Shown: piece by piece, positions 1-6,183 of the stretch
Numbering within the stretch: position 1 is the first letter of the stretch
How the letters are laid out: the number at the start of each line of letters is the position of its first letter
From: Gallionella sp.
Lineage (GTDB): Bacteria > Pseudomonadota > Gammaproteobacteria > Burkholderiales > Gallionellaceae
Direction of reading: 5' to 3'
NCBI GenBank assembly: GCA_025362155.1
Contig: JANYHX010000174.1
Location: forward strand, 1-6,217
Length of the DNA stretch: 6,217 bases
The notes under the pieces: model-generated
Told to the model about the DNA's origin: nothing
What the model saw: the letters and a program-made list of their open reading frames with translations, nothing else
Databases searched by the model: none
Translations under genes and position numbers: made by a program

Positions 1-2301
1 AGTACTGCCGCTGTCGGCGTAACGTTGGAGGATTTCCGGCTTGGGATGGCCGAAGCGGTTGCGATAGCCCACCGTAAACACCGCGTAATGTGGTTTTATA
101 GCGGCAATGAATGTATCCGTGGAGGAGGTCTTGCTGCCATGATGCGGCACGACCAACAAGGTTGCAGGCAGTTTGTTTGCATGCTCCTTGAGCAACTGCT
201 GTTCGGATTCCTTTTCAATATCTGCAGTCAATAAAATGTGTTGATCGCCGATACTGATACGTAATACGCAGCCGCGATTGTTGTCGCGAATTTTTGGAAG
301 GGTATAGCTAGCTGCACCGGGATGCAGAATCTCGAAATTGACGCCGTCCCATTGCCATGATTGGCCGTCTTTACAGCGGCGTTTGCTAGTCATCTGTTGC
401 AAAAGCGGGTGCGCCGCAGGTAATGAGGAGGAGAGCCATTCTATGGGCATGGCTTGCATTACCGAAGCTGCCCCGCCAGTGTGATCGGTGTCATCATGCG
501 TTAGTATCAGGCCGTCCAGATTACCAATGCCTGTCGCGCGCAATGAGGGAACCAGAATACGATTGCCGCTATCAGCACCGTCACTGAAATCTGGGCCGGT
601 ATCATAGAGTAAGGCGTGATGCTGGGTTTGCACAGAAACGGCCAAGCCTTGTCCGACATCAAAAATAATCAGGCGCAGCGAGCCTTGCATTGGCGGTTCC
701 GGGGTATTCAAAAACATCGGTAACAACAATAAAACCCCCAGCCAGCGCGCCGGAAAACCGCGCGGCAGCAGGATGACCACTACACCTAACATGCCAGCCA
801 CGATGCTCCACGCAGGCGGCGCGTGTTGCGTCCACACCGCGAGTGGCAGACTATTCAGCCATTCCAGTAATGCCATCGTTCCGCTCATCATGCTGTGCGC
901 CAACCACAGCGGCAAATCCCCATTGTTGAGATACGGGGGCAATATTGCGCCGAGCAGGGCAAGCGGCACGACGACCAGGCTAACCAGCGGAATCGCGACC
1001 GCATTGGCGATGGGCGAGACCAGCGAGACCTGTTGGAACAGACCCAGCAGTAGCGGGATCAGCCCGATGGTCATTGCCCATTGCACCTTGCCGTATTCCA
1101 TGAGCACCCGCAGGGAGTACGCCGATGGGTACCCGACGGCTTCGCCGTCACCCTCTCGCTGCCAGTGCAAAGGTTGCAAGCGATACGCGGTGACGTACAG
1201 AATCAACGCCACCGCGCCAAACGATAACCAGAAGCCGGGCGACATGACCGCCCATGGGTCAGGTATCAACACGCCGAGCAATGCGATACTGAGTATCTGC
1301 CCCAGCGAAAAATTGCGGTTCAGCCACAGTGCAGCGGCGACCGCGGCGACCATGTACACCGTGCGTTGCGCCGGTACGGCAAACCCGGACAGTAACGCGT
1401 AGGCGAGTGCAACCAGAAGTGCGACCAGCGCAGCCGCTTTGCGGGCGGGCAGCAATAACGTTAGCCGCTCGCTGCGCCGCCACAGCCAGTAGGTGAGGGC
1501 AAAGCCCATACTGGCGAGCATGGTGATGTGCAGACCGGAGATGCTCATCAGGTGATTCACGCCGGTGCGCGTGAATACCTGCCACTGCGCGGGCGGGATA
1601 CTGCTCTGGTCGCCAATGGCCAGCGCACTCAAAACGCCGACATAAGCTGCATTTCCCAGCGTGGCATTGAACTTGGCGTGCACGGCCTCACGCCATGTTT
1701 CGATGCGATAAGTGTAGCCATCGGCCAATGCTGCCAGGCGTACATTATTTCCTTTGGAATATACATAGCCGACTGCACGAATGTTGTTTTCCAGCGCCCA
1801 CACTTCAAAATCGAAGCCGTTGGGATTGCTGCTGCCATGGGGTTGTTTAAGCCGCACCGTAAGTTGCCAGCGTCCCCCGGCATGCAGCCCCAGCGGAATG
1901 GTTTGCGGGTCATCATAGGTACTCAGGTAAATATGCCGGGGCACGCTGGCTTGCCGCGTAATTACTTTTTCCACATCGAAAATGAAACGCTGGCCGTGTT
2001 CGTGATTGCGCGGCAACTCCGCGACCACGCCTATCACTTCGATGTTGCGCCCTTGCCATTCATCCGGCAGCGTAACGGCGAGGCGCTGCTCAGCTTGCCA
2101 TGCGGCGTGATAAAACCCCGCTCCGCAGGCAAAGGCAGCGATCAATACGGTACGCACAATGCGCAGGACGGGCAGTCTGATTGAGACTAACAAAAGGAGT
2201 GGGAAGCCCAACAGTAGCCACGCCCAAACAAAGTCCGGCAGCACAGTCTGCTGTTGCAGCAGCCATACGCCTGCAATAAATGAAAGAGTAAAAAGAACCA
2301 T
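1..2301 (-). CDS. comEC: DNA internalization-related competence protein ComEC/Rec2 (C-terminal end cut by window edge)
   Basis: ComEC forms the inner-membrane channel that carries single-stranded DNA into the cytoplasm during natural transformation. My translation gives 767 uninterrupted codons from ATG at 2301 to the window edge; TAA at 2311-2313 lies in frame upstream. Visible parts are hydrophobic N-terminal segments (about residues 1-65), a soluble DUF4131-like region (about 70-190), the polytopic Competence domain (about 215-530) with the motif NHLMSISGLHI near 249-259, and a metallo-beta-lactamase-like domain (about 541 onward). That last domain has FDVGQG (547-552), THDDTDH (601-607), VVPHHGS (717-723) and FGHPKPEIL (750-758). 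The HxDxDH-style metal motif is the form common in proteobacterial ComEC (family knowledge). Only a short C-terminal tail should be missing. Residues 383-400 are encoded by a structured repeat. No clear Shine-Dalgarno precedes the start. It is divergent from the DUF2062 gene with a 35-nt gap. The family call is very secure. Confidence 0.96.
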   Translation of the reverse strand, partial: MVLFTLSFIAGVWLLQQQTVLPDFVWAWLLLGFPLLLLVSIRLPVLRIVRTVLIAAFACGAGFYHAAWQAEQRLAVTLPDEWQGRNIEVIGVVAELPRNHEHGQRFIFDVEKVITRQASVPRHIYLSTYDDPQTIPLGLHAGGRWQLTVRLKQPHGSSNPNGFDFEVWALENNIRAVGYVYSKGNNVRLAALADGYTYRIETWREAVHAKFNATLGNAAYVGVLSALAIGDQSSIPPAQWQVFTRTGVNHLMSISGLHITMLASMGFALTYWLWRRSERLTLLLPARKAAALVALLVALAYALLSGFAVPAQRTVYMVAAVAAALWLNRNFSLGQILSIALLGVLIPDPWAVMSPGFWLSFGAVALILYVTAYRLQPLHWQREGDGEAVGYPSAYSLRVLMEYGKVQWAMTIGLIPLLLGLFQQVSLVSPIANAVAIPLVSLVVVPLALLGAILPPYLNNGDLPLWLAHSMMSGTMALLEWLNSLPLAVWTQHAPPAWSIVAGMLGVVVILLPRGFPARWLGVLLLLPMFLNTPEPPMQGSLRLIIFDVGQGLAVSVQTQHHALLYDTGPDFSDGADSGNRILVPSLRATGIGNLDGLILTHDDTDHTGGAASVMQAMPIEWLSSSLPAAHPLLQQMTSKRRCKDGQSWQWDGVNFEILHPGAASYTLPKIRDNNRGCVLRISIGDQHILLTADIEKESEQQLLKEHANKLPATLLVVPHHGSKTSSTDTFIAAIKPHYAVFTVGYRNRFGHPKPEILQRYADSGST
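1104..1154 (-). repeat. Intragenic structured repeat, copy A (inside comEC)
   Basis: This 51-nt core reads AGGGT...GGGTGC on the minus strand, in the same sense as comEC. It holds a perfect 6-bp hairpin (GACGGC, loop GAA, GCCGTC). A second arm pair follows, GGGTAC with GTACTC, which closes with one G-T wobble. It matches the element in lolD at 39 of 51 positions without gaps, by hand alignment. It contributes ComEC residues 383-400 (EGDGEAVGYPSAYSLRVL), a polar stretch between two membrane segments, and keeps the frame. The outer boundaries are not certain here because no flanking duplication is visible. Confidence 0.75.
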
Positions 2302-2336
2302 GCGCGTAGATTAACGCAGCGGGATAGAATAAAGCT
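2302..2336. promoter_or_regulatory. Divergent intergenic gap comEC / DUF2062 with a -10-like box
   Basis: Only 35 nt separate the two divergent start codons. On the plus strand TAGAAT at 2325-2330 resembles a -10 hexamer (5 of 6). It would place transcription start at or next to the ATG at 2337. I see no good -35 box at the right distance. GGGA at 2321-2324 is a weak, distant Shine-Dalgarno candidate (12 nt). A comEC promoter would have to lie largely inside the DUF2062 coding region. This is a low-confidence call. Confidence 0.25.
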
Positions 2337-2876
2337 ATGCGCAAATTATTTCGTCGATTTCTACCCAGCCTGGAGACAGTGAAAAACAACCGTTGGCTAA
2401 AACCATTCGGTCACTGGCTGAAACAGCCTAATCTGTGGCATTTGCATCGTCGTTCGGTGGCTGGTGGAGTCGCTGTGGGATTATTCTGCGGCCTGATTCC
2501 CGGCCCGTTGCAAATGATAGGATCCACATCGCTAGCGGTATTGTTTCGTGTCAATCTGCCCGTGGCGCTGCTCGTCACGCTCTACACTAACCCCTTTACC
2601 ATTGTGCCGCTCTATGCGCTGGCTTACGAAATGGGAGCTTGGGTGAGCGGCGCGCATAGCGGCGTACCGATGGTGCACATGTCATTTCCCGATTTACATT
2701 GGAATAGCTGGCTGCGCGAATTATGGGACTGGATGAGAAAGCTCGGCAAACCGCTTCTGATCGGTTTGCCCTTGCTGGCCACGAGCCTCGCGATTATTGG
2801 ATATTTTGCAGTGCGGATGACGTGGCGGGTGGCAGTGATATTGAAGTGGCGCGCCAGGCAGAAATCCAAATCGTAA
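2337..2876 (+). CDS. DUF2062 domain membrane protein
   Basis: This 179-residue protein of unknown biochemical role matches the DUF2062 family in style and length. The diagnostic block runs from about residue 38 to 95: HRRSVAGGVAVGLFCGLIPG, then GPLQMIGSTSLAVLFRVNLP, then VTLYTNPFTIVPLYALAYEM. It contains small-residue-rich hydrophobic stretches and the conserved TNPFT motif. Another strongly hydrophobic segment lies near residues 137-160 (LLIGLPLLATSLAIIGYFAV), so it is an integral inner-membrane protein. The N terminus is basic (MRKLFRRFLP). The start at 2337 fits the usual family N terminus; the Shine-Dalgarno is weak. The gene diverges from comEC. From memory, DUF2062 genes often sit near comEC or lol genes in betaproteobacteria, but the sequence gives no function. 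The family call is secure. Confidence 0.9.
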   Translation: MRKLFRRFLPSLETVKNNRWLKPFGHWLKQPNLWHLHRRSVAGGVAVGLFCGLIPGPLQMIGSTSLAVLFRVNLPVALLVTLYTNPFTIVPLYALAYEMGAWVSGAHSGVPMVHMSFPDLHWNSWLRELWDWMRKLGKPLLIGLPLLATSLAIIGYFAVRMTWRVAVILKWRARQKSKS

Positions 2877-2937
2877 CCAGGCGTAACAGTGTGTTTGCCT
2901 GCTCACTCCTCGACTCGTAGAATCAGATCCCGGACTT

Positions 2938-2943
2938 TATAAC
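2938..2943 (+). promoter_or_regulatory. Possible -10 box for the lipoprotein gene
   Basis: TATAAC (5 of 6 to the sigma70 consensus) lies 22 nt before the lipoprotein start, in the 89-nt gap after the DUF2062 gene. No convincing -35 hexamer is found 16-18 nt upstream (TCGTAG is poor). This is a weak candidate; the gap is otherwise unremarkable and I see no terminator hairpin in it. Confidence 0.3.
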
Positions 2944-2950
2944 TGTTTTT

Positions 2951-2956
2951 AAAGGA
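2951..2956 (+). promoter_or_regulatory. Ribosome binding site of the lipoprotein gene
   Basis: AAAGGA, continuing as AAAGGAT, ends 9 nt before the ATG at 2966. It is a clear Shine-Dalgarno and fixes the start ahead of the signal peptide. Confidence 0.65.
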
Positions 2957-2965
2957 TACCTTGCC

Positions 2966-3484
2966 ATGAAATCAGCGCCAAGTTATGCCGTTGTCCGGCG
3001 TCAATCCTACCTATCTTGGGTGAGCTTATTGATTTTGATATGTGTCGCCCTGCTCTTGTCGGGCTGCAAGAGTTATGGACCTATCGGTGCGCCAGATTTT
3101 GATCCTACCTATAAACGCACACTGGAAAAAAATGAGCAGCTGTTGTTTTCATCCTGGACTGAACTGGTGGATGGCACTTATATGGAAGGGGAACAGGAAG
3201 CCCGTAAATCCTATGACGGCGTGATGTTGCTCACCAATGAACGCATCATGTTTGGACAATGGAATGTAAAGCAGCAACGCTATGAAGCAGCGGTATGGAC
3301 AGATTATGCCAACATTGCGCAAACCAAAATGCATAACAACATCCTGATGCAGTACATCGCCATTGTTACGACAGATGGCACCAAGTTTACCTTTATGCTG
3401 GACCCGAAAAGCGTGGAAGCTGCCAATGCCATTTTGCTGGAGAAAATTAACAAGACTCATGAAAACCCGATGCCACCGAATTAA
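2966..3484 (+). CDS. Predicted outer-membrane lipoprotein with a GRAM/PH-like domain
   Basis: This 172-residue protein has a textbook lipoprotein signal: positive residues R11 R12, a hydrophobic core at about 18-31, and lipobox LLSGC with the acceptor cysteine at residue 34. Residue +2 after cysteine is Lys, not Asp. By the Lol sorting rule this predicts release to the outer membrane, facing the periplasm. The mature part, from about residue 57 to 162, resembles small bacterial PH or GRAM-like folds. It shows a strand pair YDGVMLLTNERIMFGQW (83-99), then VWTDYANIAQTK (110-121), a strand pair IAIVTTDGTKFTFML (131-145), and a closing helix VEAANAILLEKI (150-161). The fold is inferred from this pattern, not from a search. 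I do not recognise the gene and give no function. It is convergent with lolD, whose product would help release it from the inner membrane. Confidence 0.85.
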   Translation: MKSAPSYAVVRRQSYLSWVSLLILICVALLLSGCKSYGPIGAPDFDPTYKRTLEKNEQLLFSSWTELVDGTYMEGEQEARKSYDGVMLLTNERIMFGQWNVKQQRYEAAVWTDYANIAQTKMHNNILMQYIAIVTTDGTKFTFMLDPKSVEAANAILLEKINKTHENPMPPN

Positions 3485-3506
3485 AGTATTGAGCACCCCT
3501 CCGCGT

Positions 3507-4280
3507 TTAAACTGCCTGCAGCACCCCATCCACCAACCGCAGACTGCGTTGCATACGCCCGGCCAGCTCCATGTCGTGAGTGACGACGATGAAGCTGGTG
3601 TGGAGCTTCTCGTTGAGCTGTTGCATCAGGTCAAATAGCGCTTGCGCGCTGCTGCGGTCGAGGTTGCCGGTAGGCTCATCGGCCAGCACGCAGGCGGGTT
3701 GTGTCACCAGTGCGCGCGCCACCGCTGTGCGCTGGCGCTCGCCGCCGGAAAGCTCTGACGGATGATGGTGCAGGCGTTGCGCAAGTCCCACTTGTTCCAG
3801 CATCGCGGCAGCGATGGGCGCGGCATCCGCACGTTTCATCCCGCGTATCCAGAGCGGCATGGCGACATTTTCCAACGCGGTGAATTCCGGCAGCAGATGA
3901 TGAAATTGATATACAAAGCCAAGCGAGCGGTTGCGCAGCTCGCCGCGCTGAACCTCGTCCATGGTCTGGACTTCTTGCCCGAGTATTTTTACGCTACCGC
4001 CGCTGGCATTATCCAAGCCGCCGAGCAGATGCAACAGCGTGCTCTTGCCGGAACCCGATGCGCCGACAATAGCGATGCGTTCAGCGCGCTGCACATCGAG
4101 GTTGACGCCTTTAAGCACAGGCACATCCAGCTTGCCGAGTATGAACGTCTTGCGCAAATCGCGGCAGGTAATTACTGCTTCTTCTGTCCTTTGTCCTCTG
4201 TCTGCGGAAGGGTCGCTGCGGAGCAGCGGGGCACCCACCGGCGTGCCCCTTGCGGGTGCCTCTGTCTTCTGGTCACTCAT
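3507..4280 (-). CDS. lolD: Lipoprotein-releasing ABC transporter ATP-binding protein LolD
   Basis: LolD is the cytoplasmic ATPase of the Lol complex that extracts outer-membrane lipoproteins from the inner membrane and hands them to LolA. This 257-residue copy has Walker [10 protein letters not shown] (73-81), a Q-loop around Q125 ([12 protein letters not shown]), signature LSGGERQR (177-184), Walker B CVLADEP (197-203), D-loop GNLD (205-208) and H-loop H235. It overlaps the lolC stop by 8 nt (ATGAGTGA), and GGAGG 9 nt upstream supports the ATG at 4280. The protein is about 25 residues longer than usual. The extra N terminus before the conserved [10 protein letters not shown] (37-46) comes from a heptamer tandem repeat split by a structured repeat that encodes residues 8-26. 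A GTG at codon 15 is an alternative start but less likely. Family and function are secure; how much of the N terminus is made is less so. Confidence 0.96.
   Translation of the reverse strand: MSDQKTEAPARGTPVGAPLLRSDPSADRGQRTEEAVITCRDLRKTFILGKLDVPVLKGVNLDVQRAERIAIVGASGSGKSTLLHLLGGLDNASGGSVKILGQEVQTMDEVQRGELRNRSLGFVYQFHHLLPEFTALENVAMPLWIRGMKRADAAPIAAAMLEQVGLAQRLHHHPSELSGGERQRTAVARALVTQPACVLADEPTGNLDRSSAQALFDLMQQLNEKLHTSFIVVTHDMELAGRMQRSLRLVDGVLQAV
4181..4272 (-). repeat. Heptamer tandem repeat at the 5' end of lolD, interrupted by an insertion
   Basis: Plus-strand units are CTTCTGT (4181-4187), CCTTTGT (4188-4194) and CCTCTGT (4195-4201). After a 57-nt interruption come CCTCTGT (4259-4265) and CTTCTGG (4266-4272). 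On the lolD strand the consensus is ACAGAGG. The units encode the hydrophilic pieces DQKTE and DRGQRTEE. The five units join without a gap or overlap when 4202-4258 is removed. Confidence 0.75.
4202..4258 (+). repeat. Intragenic structured repeat, copy B (inside lolD, antisense to it)
   Basis: The 57-nt insert contains nearly all of the core shared with comEC (4209-4259), here in the opposite orientation relative to the gene. It holds a perfect 6-bp hairpin (CGCTGC, loop GGA, GCAGCG; 4214-4228). A second perfect 6-bp hairpin follows (GGGCAC with GTGCCC; 4229-4234 and 4243-4248). GCACCC (4231-4236) can instead pair with GGGTGC (4254-4259). It encodes LolD residues 8-26 ([19 protein letters not shown]). 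Its length is 19 codons, so the frame is kept. The boundaries are set by the heptamer repeat it splits. Confidence 0.78.
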
Positions 4281-5517
4281 AGCGCAGCGCCTCCGCCGGT
4301 TGCGTTTGCGACGCCCGGTAGCTGGGATACAGCGTGGCTAGCAGGCTGATCAAAAAGGCTATGCCAGTGACCATGAACACCTCGTGGTAGTGCAAATCAG
4401 AAGGCAGTTCGCTGATGTAATAAACGTCCTTGGCGAGGAATTGCACCCCAAACAGATGCTCGATAAATGGCACGACCACATTCAGGTTGAGCGCCAGCAG
4501 CACGCCGCCTATGCTGCCCAGCAGCGTGCCGATCAAGCCGATTACTACACCCTGCACGATAAAGATTTTCATGATGCTGCGCGGCGATGCGCCCAGCGTG
4601 CGCAGGATCGCGATGTCGGCCTGCTTGTCGGTGACAGCCATCACCAGTGTGGAGACAATATTGAACGCGGCCACCGCAACAATCAGCGACAGGATGATGA
4701 ACATCATCTTCTTTTCCATCTGCACAGCGCGGAAATAGTTGCTATTCTGGTGCGTCCAGTCGTTGGCAAATAACTCGGGCGGCAACTGGAGTTGCAGATC
4801 GTGCGCCACGCGCGGAGCTTCATCAACGTCGCGCAGTTTGGCACTGATGCCGGTTACTGCGTCACCGAGCAGAAATAACTTTTGCGCGTCGTTGATATTA
4901 ATCAGCGCCAGATTATTGTCATAAGGCGCCATGCCGATTTCGAAAATGCCGACGACGCGAAATTGCTTGAGGCGCGGGATCATTCCGGCAGGTGTGATCT
5001 GCCCTTGTGGAGCGATCAGCATGATTTTTTCATTGAGCCGCACCCCGAGCGCACGCGCCAGATCAGTACCCAGCACAATGCCGAATTCGCCGCTGCGCAA
5101 ATCTTCCAGGGAGCCGGCCTTGATCTTGTTGGCGAGTTCGGTGATGGCAGTTTCGCGCGCCGGATCAATGCCGCGCACCATTACACCTTGCACACTTTGC
5201 CCGAACGACAACATGCCTTGGCCGGCCACATAAGGCGCGGCGGCAGAGATTTGCGGATTTTGCACAACCTTGTCCAGAACAGATTGCCAGTCATCCATAC
5301 GACCGCCATCCGCGACCACCTCCAGATGCGGCGTCGCGCCCAGCATACGCGCGCGGATTTCCTTCTGGAAACCATTCATCACCGACAGCACGACGATCAA
5401 CGCCATCACGCCCAATGCCATGCCCAGCATTGAAATCAGCGAGATGAAAGAAATAAAGTGATTACGCCGCTTGGCACGGGTGTAGCGCAGGCCGATAAAA
5501 AGTTCGTAGGGTTGCAA
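4273..5517 (-). CDS. lolC: Lipoprotein-releasing ABC transporter permease, LolC/E (LolF-like) family
   Basis: This 414-residue inner-membrane permease pairs with LolD to release outer-membrane lipoproteins. The N terminus [20 protein letters not shown] is a family hallmark. Topology is the FtsX/MacB plan: membrane segment about 23-48, a large periplasmic domain (about 50-268), and three more segments at about 271-295, 314-344 and 378-398. A cytoplasmic coupling region [16 protein letters not shown] (296-311) lies after the second segment. The loop [13 protein letters not shown] (170-182) resembles the LolA-binding Hook of E. coli LolC. No lolE follows lolD, so the protein may act as a homodimer of LolF type (inference). 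The start is TTG at 5517, the only sensible choice: TAG at 5527-5529 is in frame upstream, and the family N terminus begins right there. The Shine-Dalgarno is weak (AGAGA, 6 nt away). The toxin stop lies 2 nt upstream. Confidence 0.95.
   Translation of the reverse strand: MQPYELFIGLRYTRAKRRNHFISFISLISMLGMALGVMALIVVLSVMNGFQKEIRARMLGATPHLEVVADGGRMDDWQSVLDKVVQNPQISAAAPYVAGQGMLSFGQSVQGVMVRGIDPARETAITELANKIKAGSLEDLRSGEFGIVLGTDLARALGVRLNEKIMLIAPQGQITPAGMIPRLKQFRVVGIFEIGMAPYDNNLALININDAQKLFLLGDAVTGISAKLRDVDEAPRVAHDLQLQLPPELFANDWTHQNSNYFRAVQMEKKMMFIILSLIVAVAAFNIVSTLVMAVTDKQADIAILRTLGASPRSIMKIFIVQGVVIGLIGTLLGSIGGVLLALNLNVVVPFIEHLFGVQFLAKDVYYISELPSDLHYHEVFMVTGIAFLISLLATLYPSYRASQTQPAEALRYE
4290..4294 (-). 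promoter_or_regulatory. Ribosome binding site of lolD inside the end of lolC
   Basis: GGAGG on the minus strand sits 9 nt before the lolD ATG at 4280 and within the codons for the LolC C terminus (QPAEALRYE). It supports this start and coupled translation of lolC and lolD. Confidence 0.65.
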
Positions 5518-5519
5518 GG

Positions 5520-5816
5520 TTAGTCTCTAGCCGGCCAAATGGCGGGATCTCTGCTGCCATGAAATACCGCCAAGACAACGATGCGATGTTCCTCTTTGCG
5601 AAAATAAACGCTGTACGGAAAACGATTGGCGACGACCCGCCGTATGTCCTCGCGAACAATGGCATACAGGAGTGGATGTTCAGATGCCAGTGATACACAA
5701 CGTTCAATCTCAGCCATGAACTCAAGAGCAAGGCCAAGTCGCTTGCTTTCGTACCATGCACCTGCTTCGATGAACTCTGCACTGGCCGCGCGATGAAAAG
5801 TGATGGGTAGGCTCAT
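5520..5816 (-). CDS. Type II toxin of the RelE/ParE superfamily
   Basis: This 98-residue protein has the size and ending typical of ParE/RelE toxins. An N-terminal helical part FHRAASAEFIEAGAWYESK (7-25) is followed by the beta-rich core RRVVANRFPYSVYF (59-72), RIVVLAVFHG (78-87) and the tail SRDPAIW (88-94). The R-FPY-VYF and AVFHG-RDP pattern is characteristic of the family. ParE members usually poison DNA gyrase and RelE members cleave ribosome-bound mRNA; the sequence alone does not decide which applies here. The ATG overlaps the antitoxin stop (ATGA, 4 nt), so translation is probably coupled. Its TAA stop is 2 nt from the lolC start. The gene looks intact. Confidence 0.92.
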   Translation of the reverse strand: MSLPITFHRAASAEFIEAGAWYESKRLGLALEFMAEIERCVSLASEHPLLYAIVREDIRRVVANRFPYSVYFRKEEHRIVVLAVFHGSRDPAIWPARD

Positions 5817-6040
5817 TGCCTAATTTTGGTTATGGCGGCTGCCTTTACTTCACTCCATGGAACGATATCGTTTGGATTCGCCAGATGATCTGCGAGGCGG
5901 CGGTCAAGCTCCGTTTTTTGTGCTTCCGTCAATGGTGGTGCGGCACCGCGACTAACGATGCCGTCCCAGATGGCTTCAACCAGCTCGATCTGTTCGTCAA
6001 TGTCGAGCACACGTGCTTGCTGTAAGAGTTGTGTGTTCAT
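5813..6040 (-). CDS. Addiction-module antitoxin (TIGR02574 / Unstab_antitox type)
   Basis: This 75-residue acidic protein should neutralise the downstream toxin. The central DIDEQIELVEAIWDGI (13-28), PPLTEAQKTELDRRLADH (35-52) and PWSEVKA (61-67) follow the addiction module protein family closely (LVEAIWDSI, LTEAQ..ELDRRL and PW.EVK in relatives). The ATG at 6040 is preferred over the TTG at 6058. It gives the family-length N terminus, has GGAAA 7 nt upstream, and lies about 25 nt after the predicted transcription start. The stop overlaps the toxin start by 4 nt. Antitoxins of this kind often repress their own promoter, but I see no clear operator palindrome. Confidence 0.92.
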   Translation of the reverse strand: MNTQLLQQARVLDIDEQIELVEAIWDGIVSRGAAPPLTEAQKTELDRRLADHLANPNDIVPWSEVKAAAITKIRQ

Positions 6041-6071
6041 GATCTGGTTTCCATTCAAATCTAATGCAGCA

Positions 6072-6100
6072 ATTCTAGCGCGGTTACCACTTCATGTCTA
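6072..6100 (-). promoter_or_regulatory. Sigma70-like promoter of the antitoxin-toxin(-lolCD) unit
   Basis: Reading the minus strand, a -35 box TAGACA (6095-6100; 5 of 6) and a -10 box TAGAAT (6072-6077; 5 of 6) are separated by exactly 17 nt. Transcription would start near 6065, giving a leader of about 25 nt to the antitoxin ATG. Since no gap able to hold a promoter separates toxin, lolC and lolD, this may also serve the lol genes. Confidence 0.65.
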
Positions 6101-6146
6101 ACGTAAAACCCCCCGCTTGCGCAAACAGGCCAAGCCGCGCCCGGAC

Positions 6147-6183
6147 GTTTCAATCCTCGCCCGCGCCGAAGCGCGGGCGCTAC
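6147..6183 (-). CRISPR. Probable terminal CRISPR repeat; array continues beyond the right edge
   Basis: This 37-nt unit starts GTTTCAATCC and ends GCTAC on the plus strand. Its minus strand therefore starts GTAGC and ends GAGGATTGAAAC, the classic CRISPR 3' handle. The middle is an 8-bp perfect stem (6159-6166 with 6171-6178, GCCCGCGC and GCGCGGGC) with loop CGAA. If the array is transcribed in the usual orientation it reads leftward, so this is the leader-distal repeat. The 34 nt at 6184-6217 would be spacer. Looking one repeat-plus-spacer unit to the left, I find no second copy. Only one repeat is visible, so periodicity cannot be confirmed, and no cas gene is in the window. A lone repeat-like palindrome is the alternative. 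Confidence 0.62.

Noticed and set aside
773..1402. Plus-strand open frame of 209 codons
   Set aside because: It is antisense to the conserved Competence domain of comEC, and its protein looks like a low-complexity shadow translation.
1528..2184. Plus-strand open frame of 218 codons
   Set aside because: It lies opposite the N-terminal part of comEC, which reads as a clean family member on the minus strand.
2090..2389. Minus-strand open frame overlapping the comEC start
   Set aside because: It is out of frame with ComEC, which has the family sequence from 2301, and it also overlaps the DUF2062 start.
3485..3506. Shared terminator between the convergent lipoprotein gene and lolD
   Set aside because: Only 22 nt long, with no hairpin and T run visible.
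4195..4267. Nine-base direct repeat CCTCTGTCT flanking the lolD element, read as a target-site duplication
   Set aside because: The repeats are better explained by the heptamer tract. Removing one repeat plus the insert (64 nt) would break the frame, while removing 57 nt keeps both tract and frame.
3762..4349. Plus-strand open frame of 195 codons across lolD
   Set aside because: It is antisense to LolD, whose ATPase motifs are all present on the minus strand.
4882..5433. Plus-strand open frame of 183 codons across lolC
   Set aside because: It is antisense to LolC and rich in His, Arg and Gln, typical of a reverse-strand shadow.
6041..6058. TTG at 6058 as antitoxin start, adding six residues
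   Set aside because: ATG at 6040 has a usable ribosome site and gives the usual family N terminus.
6105..6128. AAAACCCCCC run and TTGCGCAA palindrome as a terminator
   Set aside because: On the minus strand the short palindrome is followed by G6 then T4, with no loop and no proper stem next to a T run.
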